64,000 bases of DNA from the NCBI RefSeq assembly GCF_963966145.1, contig NC_091046.1, positions 39,060,001-39,124,000 of the forward strand, read 5' to 3'. The stretch is from Tenebrio molitor (taxonomy: Eukaryota > Arthropoda > Insecta > Coleoptera > Tenebrionidae). Position 1 is the first letter of the stretch; every line of letters begins with the position of its first letter. The translations under genes were made by a program, and so were the position numbers. The notes under the pieces were generated by a model. That model had not been told where the DNA came from and ran no database searches. It was given only the letters and a program-made list of their open reading frames with translations. Of this stretch, positions 56,101 through 64,000 are shown one piece after another.

Positions 56101-58529
56101 AAAATGGTGTTTTAAATTGTTGCATACTAAAGTGATGATAGATCTCGAGTCAGTTTTATCCAACACTTTATTACGGTATGGTCCATTGGGTTTTAAGCAC
56201 CAGCCAGTACATTTTCAATACCTTTCTGCGTATTATCGGTCAATCAACACTAGCCTATGTAAATATTCTTCTTTTAATTGTTCACGTAGACAGGTGTGTT
56301 TAAAAACTCGTACAAAAATTAACTGATTTAGTGAGATTTTTAATCTATTTCTAATTATTATAGTTAAAAAACGGTTTGTTGGACCTTTTGGAATCCTCTA
56401 ACAGCTTTGAATTTTTATACGTGTATTTTAAAGACATTTTTACAATTAATTGGCTTAGAATAAACATAATTTAAATAGTTTTTCACAAGGGTTGATCTGT
56501 GCCAAATCTTGGGATAACAGCAGTCTTCTAATAAACTGTTCCAAGATAGGATTGTTTTTGCCACGGCCTCCTAGATTCATAAGAGACTCGTCTCTTATCC
56601 GGCCTGTCGCATTCGTAGTTCTAAGCATTATTTTTGTTTTATAGGGTGCGCCACAATACGGGGCTTATGTGTTGTACTGGTTGCCTGCCTTGCAGGAAAT
56701 TATTCTTTTATAGAGGTGTTTTCAGCAATTTTTCAACAGTTTTAACGCACACATACATCTGACACTTTTTCAAAATCTCAAATCAAAAACATTTTTTATG
56801 AACGGTAAATTTAATTTCAACAAATTTCTTTTTTATTATTTTTTGTTATTTGTCTGTGAGTGCAAGTTACAAAAATTTAGAATGACAGGAAGTTCTAATT
56901 TTTAAATAAGTGTCTCACTCAAATTTTACCATGAACAAGACAATGAATTAGTGGAGATCCCGAAAGATATGAGGCCAAGATATTCTTCACAACAAAATTT
57001 ATATTTTCCTTTGGAATGCTTAGTAGAATTTCTACTATTATTGAAATTATTGTAAATTGTATAGTTTGCGAACGAGAAATTGGAATTTAAGTTTCCTCAC
57101 TTGCAATGGGTTTAGGGTAGATTGTAAAGATTATAATATTGCTAGTTACTAAAAAGGGATGCCAAATATCGGCAAAATGCAGATTGTTTGTCCCTCCTGG
57201 AATGAACTGCTCATAGTCGTAAATCTTAATTATTAACTATAATGTTTAACCTACCCAAAACCCATTGCAAGATGCAAGTGAAGAAGCTAAAATTCCAATT
57301 TCTCATTTCCAAACTATACTAGACCCACAAATTGATCATTGGGGTAACTTAGCCTTCCTCTATCTTAGTAATAAATTAATTCCAGTAACGGGATTTTCTT
57401 TTTCGAATTTGAATCTTGTAAATGTGACAAGCAATAATCACATCCATGGATTGCCTTCGTTATTTTCATAATTAAGTAGCCACATAAAAAAGCTGTTGCC
57501 GTCGTCTCAATTTGAAAATTGGTACTTGGCAAATAACTAAAAGAAGACAGTTTTTCTAGTTTTTCCAGAGAACTATCTTGCAAGGTGACTGAAATATTTA
57601 CATTGGTCCTTAAATTTTGGAATCTTGGTAAAATTTTACTACTTGCATATTCTGCGGCACTAATGATATGATCTCTCAGTCCTGTCTTCGAATGTCTTCC
57701 ATGCCGCATTTAAAGTGATATCATTGGGTAGATTATGATAAGAAGTGTTAACTTTATGTCGTGAACTAATACAACATTTTTTCTTTGTTTGTGGCATTTT
57801 TTAAAGTTTCAACTGCACTTACTTTTTCAAATTGACAATTTATTATATAAAATGTCATTATTCATACGTATTTTTAGTTGCATATACTAATATATGGATC
57901 ACATTAAAGTCGCTAGATGGACATACTATACGGGGAATTTTCAAAAACAGACATTTATCGAATGCGACAGGCCGGATAAGAGACGAGTCTCTTATGAATC
58001 TAGGAGGCCGTGGTTTTTGCTTAAAAGAAAATTTGCGGAAACAAAACCTTCGCTAAGATGTGTGCAGAAATTCTGATAGCTGTTGCGCGGAGATCGTTGG
58101 AAAAATCGTATTAAATTTTTGCAGTCAGTAAAAACACAAATACATATTTAGTCACACGAGTGGAGGACATGAGTGAATAAAACTCATAGCTATATATAGG
58201 ACTTGATAATCATTGATTGATTGATAAAGTGGCTGGCTGTAAAGTAATTATTGAACGCATGCAGTTTTTTTTGCCTCCAGTACTTTTTTGTTGTAAAGCT
58301 TAGATTAACAGTTGATGAATTGTGGGTTGCGGAGTTCAATTTATTAAAAAGATTTTAATTTATCATGTTCAAATTCGGTGAAAAAGTACAATTTTAATTT
58401 TTGTTTTAGGATCTGGTTAAGAAGCAAAAAACAGAATTGGAAAACATCACAAGTTTCATCAATAATGAAAAATTGCAAAAAGGATTAGAAGTTTATTTGG
58501 AATCATTAAAACAAAAAAAGAAACAATAA
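53200..58529 (+). CDS. ECI1: Enoyl-CoA delta-isomerase 1, mitochondrial
   Basis: Four exons: 53200-53430, 53483-53629, 53684-54031, 58410-58529 (846 nt, 281 aa), all phase 0 GT-AG. The N-terminus MALRNGIRGFSIFSSSFRNY is basic and Ser/Arg-rich, fitting a mitochondrial targeting peptide. The crotonase fold is clear: VATVTLNRPPVNSLNLELL, VFSAGLDLLELYKP, the oxyanion-hole loop HAPAGGCLLA (128-137), and IGLNETKIGMVAPDW with the likely catalytic Glu155. The enzyme moves 3-enoyl double bonds to the trans-2 position so that unsaturated fatty acids can enter beta-oxidation. The last 40 residues, a Lys-rich helix, sit on their own exon beyond a 4.4-kb intron holding a P-like transposon. Poly(A) signal lies near 58605. 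The start is 0.8 kb after PDI. Confidence 0.95.
54267..54585 (+). repeat. Dispersed repeat, copy 2 (first copy at 23642)
   Basis: It is homologous to 23642-23934 along most of its length in the same orientation, including CCTCGTTCTATTCCATTTGT and AATACATAAGGGTCGTTTTA. It lies in the last intron of ECI1. Confidence 0.8.
55690..55774. repeat. 85-bp palindrome with CTCGC loop
   Basis: TAGGCTTTGTGAACTTGCCC pairs with GGGCTCGTCCACAAAGACCTA at the right, and the loop carries CTCGCTCGCAAGCTCGCTC. It resembles the CGAGTG hairpins at 18.5-23.4 kb in having GCGAGC words in the loop, but sequence identity is low, so family membership is tentative. Confidence 0.6.
55785..56037 (-). repeat. 253-bp MITE, GTACTATTCCGGACACGG family (copy 3)
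   Basis: The element begins GTACTATTCCGGACACGG and ends CCGTGTCCGGAATAGTAC. It is the same length as the copy at 10825-11077 and in opposite orientation. Its ends are the cleanest of the three copies. Confidence 0.88.
56562..58012. mobile_element. P-superfamily-like DNA transposon, 1451 bp, degenerate
   Basis: The 54-bp terminal inverted repeats are perfect: CACGGCCTCCTAGATTCATA at the left, continuing to 56615, and its exact complement ending at 58012. An exact 8-bp duplication GTTTTTGC flanks both sides (56554-56561 and 58013-58020). An 8-bp duplication with CA...TG ends fits the P superfamily (a hAT element would more usually show CAG ends). A damaged transposase 3' end is on the minus strand inside. 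Identical long repeats argue for a fairly recent insertion, although the coding part is broken. Confidence 0.8.
57160..57709 (-). pseudogene. Transposase C-terminal remnant (THAP9/P-element-like)
   Basis: The minus-strand frame runs from 57709 to a stop at 57365 and includes TATAFLCGYLIMKITKAIHG and CDYCLSHL; after the stop the same frame continues DRGRLSYPNDQFVGLV. The pattern GY...K....C..C...L followed by RGGL.YPS..L..LV is the one I associate with the C-terminus of P-element/THAP9-type transposases. There is at least one in-frame stop and no N-terminal THAP or catalytic core in this copy, so it is a pseudogene. Confidence 0.6.
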
Positions 58530-58720
58530 TATCTTTGATGTGTAATGTAATCAATGTAGAATGCATTTTGTAAGATTTTATATTTTTACAAGCATATCTT
58601 TACAAAATAAAAACGTTCTTATGGTTAATATTTGTTTTTCGTGTTGAAGTTTTGATTTCTGTACTTTGATAAAATATAAAATACGCAAAAATTTGGCATT
58701 TTATATACATTGTTACATAT

Positions 58721-60671
58721 TTAATCCAAAGAAGGAACTCCTTCGGTGTCAACATCTGGAGTGTATTCGCTGTTGAGGGCTTCGAATTCTTCTCTCTGGA
58801 TGTCAAGAAAGTGATTAATTTCCAATATTTTTCCTCTGTTTCGTTTAACTTCATCCCTACAATGACACATTGAAAAAAATCGTACCCAAGCTGTTCACGC
58901 TCTATACTTCACTAAATTCTCGACCAATTCATTTAACCAATTTCTTGCTTTATTTATTAATTCGTCTTCTCGAGCATCAATTATTTGCATGTGCATGTCG
59001 TGACTTGTAGCCAATGCGTTATGTAAAAAGTCTTTGTCGGCCATGAGCTATTGACAAATTCAATCAAACCCCGCGCCGCTATTAACTTTTTAAAATGTTT
59101 ACCTCCTTCAGGTCCTCATGTACTTCAATTTCCTCGTTCAAATTAGCATTGGTCTGGTACTTCAGAGCAAAGTCTCCTATGTTCTCGGCATAATTCACTT
59201 CAAGATCCCGAATCTGACTAAACAGGGCTTGAGAAGACTCGATAAAGTTGTTAACCAACTCTGTCATGCCGTGTTCGAAAGTTTGATTGACGTCTTCCAG
59301 CTGTTCGTACAGTTCTAATTCTAGTTTCATCAGCGCCTTCCAAATTTCATGTAACATCGCATCATACTGTAAAACGTAAACGTCGCATTTATCTATAAAC
59401 TCCTCGTAAGTTATCTCGTTGTTGTTCAACATGTTTTGTATCCCTCTGATGTCGTAAAACACTACGGCTTTCTTCCCTAAGAAATCTTCCATGTGTTTCT
59501 GAAAAGGTTCGCCATTTTTAGTGCGACTTTTAAGTGTTCCCTCTTACTATGCTTTCTTGTTGATTGTATTGTTTCGCCTCATCGACGCAATGCAAGAATT
59601 GATCTTCTTCCTCTTTTCTGAGATGGTACTGTTCCTGACCATTCAGAAAAATCTTCTTGCACAATTCGATGAACTGCTCTTCGTATTCGTCGTAGAATTC
59701 CTTCGCGTCCTCGCCCATGTTCAACAAGTCCTTTCCATCATAGTCATTTGCAAACAAAGCATCAAACAGATGACGAGTATTTAAATATTCGACGAAACTA
59801 GAAGCGTGAAGCTCGGCGTCGGCTATTTCTTGTTCTTCAGCTTCTCGGACTTCTCTCTCTTTATCTTCTTGTTCGAGGAGCGTCCGTAGTTTTGAACTTT
59901 AAGTTAAAGAAATATTGAGACAATTTTTTCAAAACTAAACCTTTACCTAAAAGTTTCTTCTCCCAGTTCTCTTTCCATCTCGTATATTAATCTGTACTCG
60001 TAATAAACTAGTTGAGGTAAAAAAGTGGCTATAAATAGACGAAAATCTTCAGTTTCAGCGCAAGGATTTCCTACCATATTTAGAGATTTTAAATTCGGAA
60101 AACGTCTCAAGTAAACTATCTGGAAAAGATATGATGACGTCAAAGGAACAGATCGTTTAACAACCCACATTTTCAAGATCTTCGATTTTATTCCTGCCAA
60201 TACTAAAAACGGTTAATTTTGTCAAAGTGTTCATGTTTTCTAGAACCGTTATTTCATTTTCATAAAAACTTAATTTTTCCAGCTTTTTCAGTTCGTCCAA
60301 ATTTTCAATTTTTGATATTTTATTGAAGGACAAATTCAGTTCAACTAAATGAATTAGTGTTTCCAAGTTTTCTATCTTTTCTATCAAGTTGTTGTTAAGA
60401 TTTAATTTAGTTATTGATGTCAGCACCCACAAATGATCAATTTTTAGTATGTCTACAAGTTACAGATGTATGTAGCTACTTATTGAATGTATTACACTAC
60501 ATTATATCGAATACTTAAAAATTCTAGTCGGATTTCTTCAACTTCTTCCAGTGGAATTTTTTCAATTTCTGCTAAACGACCGGCTTCTCCTTTGGGACCT
60601 TGTTCTTTGACGCATCTTTCCAAAAGCGCATTGTCTATTACTTTGGGCTCTTTTAGTTTACAGGGATTCAT
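58721..60671 (-). CDS. DRC3: Dynein regulatory complex subunit 3 (LRRC48)
   Basis: Seven exons on the minus strand: 60671-60515, 60452-60169, 60119-59947, 59896-59548, 59498-59103, 59047-58908, 58856-58721 (1635 nt, 544 aa; human 523). The N-terminus has VIDNALLERCVKEQGPKGEA. Leucine-rich repeats follow (LNILKIDHLW, LTKLNLNNN-type repeats, LVELNLSFNKISKIENLDEL, LEKLSFYENEITVLENM), then an LRR cap IVYLRRFPNLKSLNMVGNPC. The C-terminal half is charged coiled coil (KLRTLLEQEDKEREVREAEE). DRC3 is part of the nexin link that controls axonemal dynein, so in an insect it should act in sperm flagella and ciliated sensory neurons. It converges with ECI1 (191 bp between stops) and diverges from the TOM1-like gene (555 bp). 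Confidence 0.95.
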
Positions 60672-61226
60672 TTTAAAAACACATCACTACAAAGCAATCT
60701 TCAGTTACGCTCAGTGCGTATAACAGTTATAAGTTTCATTGATCCAGCAGAAGAACTGTAGATGAACATCTTTGACTTTTATTGACGTCACAACAGAGCG
60801 TTTTGTCGTTGTCATGGTTGCAGACGCTCCCTCAACAGAGAATTTATAGATCTTGAGCGACCAGTTTCAGAAGATTTAATTTGTTGTATTCATGTGTCGT
60901 GAAAATATTTCTCACGTTCAGTACTTTACGACCTGCCCTCGTACAGTGCCATTTTAAAACGGAGGTCCTTGTAGGCGTTTTTGCATGTTCGGTAAAGTAG
61001 TTGTAAAAACAAACATATAAATAAGTATATAGCCTCAATAAAACTAGCTTCGTCATGCATCGTAAAATTTCTGGAACAACATTTAAACTATTTTTCAAAT
61101 ATTTCAATTTATGAACGCAAGCGTTGCGTCGGCGCAGCGGTACTCCTTATTTTGACAAGTGACAGTTAGAAGTCAAGTGACAACAAGGAAAGTGCAATCA
61201 AAAGATTTGGTCTAAAAATTGAAAAG
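60672..61226. promoter_or_regulatory. Divergent promoter of DRC3 and the TOM1-like gene
   Basis: A full CRE palindrome TGACGTCA lies at 60783-60790. On the minus strand GCAACCATGACAAC (60808-60821) matches 10 of 14 positions of the RFX X-box GTTGCCATGGCAAC, about 140 bp upstream of the DRC3 start. X-boxes within a few hundred bp upstream are the usual control element of ciliary genes (established). An 87-codon minus-strand frame at 60844-61107 is not supported as a gene. Confidence 0.5.
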
Positions 61227-61290
61227 ATGTCATTTTTTGGAAATGCATTGGGTGGAAATCCATTTTCCACTCCGGTTGGATCCAGAATCG
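61227..61290 (+). CDS. Tom1: First coding exon of a TOM1-type VHS/GAT-domain gene (partial)
   Basis: The exon encodes MSFFGNALGGNPFSTPVGSR-I plus one base (phase 1), followed by the strong donor GTAAGT. NPFSTPVG.(K/R)I(E) is the start of TOM1/TOM1L proteins, directly ahead of the VHS domain (IEKATDGSL). TOM1 proteins bind ubiquitinated cargo, clathrin and Tollip on endosomes. No second exon was found up to 64000, so intron 1 is at least 2.7 kb. The identification rests on 21 residues. Confidence 0.75.
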
Positions 61291-63033
61291 GTAAGTTTCA
61301 CGAGAAAACACGTCGTTCAAACGAATTGTGTTGCGTTATCAAAATCGATTTAATAAAACGTAAATAGAATTGTAAACCGGTGTTGGTAATAGAATTTATA
61401 TTTTCTTTGATATTTTGCGTTGTTTTGGTGAACTGATTAATTTATAAGTGACTAATAGATCATGTGATAGTTGTTATAAACAATTTATTTATGTCTTTCG
61501 TCATGTTTCGTGTGTAGGTTTTCACATTTAAATTTTTGTTTGTCATTACTTAAACGTGCATATTATGTATCTAATCTGCTTATAATTATATACAAATAGG
61601 TGTGACACGTTGTTATTCCACAAAAGCTATCAACTGAAACGTTTCATGCTTTCTTCACGGTGCCTTATGGAAATTTCTTCGTTGAGACTAATTATTAAAA
61701 TAAATTGCCGTAATGTAAAGTTTAAGGTTATTTTTAGCAAAACAATGCTCCAGTCTTTATTTAACATGTGGCGGCCTTAACGTCATGCGAGAATTGAACG
61801 TTTAGGAATTTGCATAAAATATGTATCGTGTTTTTCACAAAAAACTATGTGGTGTACAGTTACTAGGTAAAAATATGATGACACTGCGTTTAGGCCAATT
61901 TCAGTATTTCCCAATTTCCACTTGATGCATCATCTATTATAAACAAACATCGATCGTTGGACGACCAAAAAATCTGGTGCTAACGTAAACCGTATTGGTT
62001 TGAAACCGTATTGAAATCACAACCGTGGCAAAATATGCGAGTAAAAAATTTGTGATAGTTCGTCAATAATCAGAAATGTATAATATATTTATAAAACTAC
62101 ATCACTAAGGAGTCGTTAAAGGATTTTGTTTAATTATTATCAGGAGATTGTCGTCGAAGTAGTTTAACAATTAATTGTCAACATATTGCACAATAAAAAA
62201 ATTGCTGTGAGTTTGATCAGGTATGTATTTATTTGTGCAGCTTACTTGTTTGAAGAGCAAAGAAACAATTTACTTTGTTTTTTTAAAAGTTCATTGTATT
62301 CTAAATGATCAACAATCAACCTTTGGTTTACTATCTCTTTATTATCCACTACGCGTAAACGCTGTTCAAAAATAAAAAAATCATTGTGGTGCAAATGACT
62401 TATCTATCACTGTGATAAGTAATAGGGAATGTTATGAAAAATATGTGTTATTTGCACCACAATGGTTTTTTGATTTTTGAACAGCGTTTATGTCACCTCT
62501 ATAAAATTTGACATGCCTAGTTAAATAATAATCAGAGTAACCTGTAATGCCAATTACTAAAATATTTTCGGCATTTTTTTGTAGTTTTGGAAATTTCCAA
62601 GCAATGTAGACGTCCGTCATGACTACTTAAATTGTTTTTGTTATCTGTAAATAATTAACTATGCTTTAAACTTTATTATAGCGATAATAAGTATTAAACG
62701 TATTAACGTTGCAACATTAACTGATACATAGAAAAAATTGCTGTTATTAGTCACAGTTCTTTTAAGTTTTTACTTCATTAAAACCCTCTGAATACAATTA
62801 ATTACTGCATGTTTAAGGAACAATTGACTGTTAATTTTTTTTACGTGGTTATGATGACATTTGACATGTGTCAATTAAGTGTTAATTTCACTTATTGTAA
62901 ATATGTTTACTGTATTTATTATTAAATACATAATACAAAATGTGAAAATATAAAGTGGAAGTACATATAAGATTATAGCAGTATACAACAGCAGTACAAT
63001 AGTGAAAAAACGGGATTACGAATTAGTATATGT
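61291..63033 (+). other. Intron 1 of the TOM1-like gene
   Basis: This stretch is AT-rich and without a recognised exon. The only structured feature is the 135-bp hairpin at 62356-62490, listed separately. Confidence 0.5.
62356..62490. repeat. 135-bp hairpin MITE
   Basis: The arms TAAACGCTGTTCAAAAATAA and the complement ending ACAGCGTTTA pair, and the pairing continues through ATCATTGTGGTGCAAAT and ATTTGCACCACAATGGT. The loop region (CTTATCTATCACTGTGATAAG) forms a further small hairpin. It would make a precursor-like hairpin in the intron transcript. Confidence 0.8.
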
Positions 63034-63263
63034 ACAGGGTTATTATAAATAATTGTCCCATCGCAGTTGGCGTTGAAAACCCAATCGAATTTGGGATTTG
63101 CCGCTAGCTTCCCAACGTTAGACAAACTAGTAGACAAATTTACACTACCGCCAGCAGCGCTACCTGTCGGCGATCCTAGTTTCACTCATGTTATAAAGCT
63201 TGCGGCACATTCAACTACGTCACCAACGCCTACTGCGATGAGACAATCATTTATAATGACCCC
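63034..63263. repeat. 230-bp TIR element, longer relative of the GGGGTCATTATAAATG family
   Basis: The left end TACAGGGTTATTATAAATAA with TTGTCCCATCGCAGT pairs with ACTGCGATGAGACAATCATT and TATAATGACCCCA at the right. The ends match those of the copies at 20842 and 43978, but the interior is longer and different. A frame through the element on the + strand (63067-63321) is not a gene. Confidence 0.75.
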
Positions 63264-63768
63264 ATATTATATGACAAGGTACTACAAAGTTCGAAAGAGC
63301 ACTTTTTCGTCTCTCGTGTAATTATTGCCTTCGTTGCATTCGTACACTCAGGATGAAAAGATGCACGTTGGTTCCGTGGTATGCATGGCCTTTCACAACT
63401 CGCGCACCATAGAAAACTGACACGTGCCGACGACAATAGGTTGCCAAAAAATACAAGAAAATAAATTACTGCTGCTTGCAGTGCGGAAGGTTCAGCACCA
63501 GGTATTACTAAAAATAAAGCTGGTTGCTAGGTTTCAAAAATAATACCAGTCTGCTTGTCGGGCTTGTTGGTCTGACAGATTAAAGTTGTCACTGTCACTA
63601 TCAACAAATTTCGGTTAGCAAATTCTCCCGAGATGTTAGAGCGCAGCGGTCATCATAATGCAGATCGTACAGATTTGTTTTAAACAAAAAAATTGCTGAC
63701 ATTTGAATTCTTTAAAATTAAAACAACAATTGGCGGTTCTGAAAAGAACCAATTTTATTGCAATTCAC

Positions 63769-64000
63769 AAAATTATATTAACAGGCAAAAAACAAAAATT
63801 AGAGCAGATGCTCAAAAAGTGCACCATTCATTTGTAAGCATAATCGTGCCCTTCTTAAAAGGCTCAATTTAGAGTCCATAATCATTTGTGGGTGACTGCA
63901 GTAAAGGCGTCTTCGATTCGAGCTCGGAGCTCCTCCTCTGTGTTAACAGGCTGCCTGTAGACAAAATTTTTCACATGTCCCCGAAGAAAGAAATCAAGAC
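63769..64000 (-). pseudogene. Transposase C-terminus, frameshifted, runs off the window
   Basis: Read from the right edge on the minus strand: LDFFLRGHVKNFVYRQPVNT then EEELRARIEDAFTAVT, stop. In another frame slightly further on come SLLRRARLCLQMNGALFEHLL and a stop near 63802. Together these are the C-terminal part of an IS630/Tc1-mariner-superfamily transposase (typically LDFFLWGHVK...LC...NGGHFEHLL) with one frameshift between. The rest lies beyond 64000. It sits in intron 1 of the TOM1-like gene. Confidence 0.75.

Noticed and set aside
60844..61107. 87-codon minus-strand frame between DRC3 and the TOM1-like gene
   Set aside because: It lies in the divergent promoter and has no recognisable homology.

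Overview
The window looks like an insect nuclear genome, most likely a beetle. This is inferred from AT-rich DNA, short phase-conserved introns mixed with very long ones, insect-like protein sequences, and a very high density of short inverted-repeat DNA transposons. No bacterial, organellar or viral gene block is visible, and I saw no CRISPR array or clear tRNA/rRNA gene. All gene models were spliced by eye on GT-AG (once GC-AG) junctions, and every junction was checked for reading-frame phase.

Left half (1-31,500). One long gene on the + strand encodes a DUSP22/15-type dual-specificity phosphatase (six exons, 3,776-27,554, 308 aa). Its introns of about 8.2, 2.6, 0.3, 11.7 and 0.14 kb carry most of the mobile DNA: Tc1/mariner-like MITEs, a broken transposase gene inside a 1.27-kb TIR element, a retroelement remnant, and several long palindromes with CGAGTG arms. 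A nested hAT-like element lies upstream of the gene. The 27.6-31.5 kb stretch has no recognisable gene.

Middle (31,500-43,000) is compact and gene-dense. EMC8/9 (-) and a JmjC/cupin membrane protein (+) share a 415-bp divergent promoter. They are followed by UBFD1 (+), the Polycomb PRC2 subunit Su(z)12 (+), an unrecognised 213-aa protein (+), and the methyltransferase METTL22 (-). The last two genes are tail to tail.

Right part (43,000-64,000). After a MITE-rich spacer come protein disulfide isomerase (+, KDEL, two CGHC sites, a perfect ER-stress element upstream), mitochondrial enoyl-CoA delta-isomerase ECI1 (+, with a P-superfamily-like transposon in its last intron), the dynein regulatory complex subunit DRC3/LRRC48 (-), and the first coding exon of a TOM1-type VHS-domain gene (+, continuing past the window). 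A frameshifted transposase 3' end sits on the right edge.

Functionally these are housekeeping genes rather than a pathway cluster. Two are ER protein-biogenesis factors (EMC8/9, PDI), one is chromatin (Su(z)12), one is ubiquitin-like (UBFD1), one is fatty-acid oxidation (ECI1) and one is cilium/flagellum (DRC3). The most unusual content is the repeat landscape: at least ten families of short inverted-repeat elements, several nested in one another, including a palindrome family I could not match to a known type.
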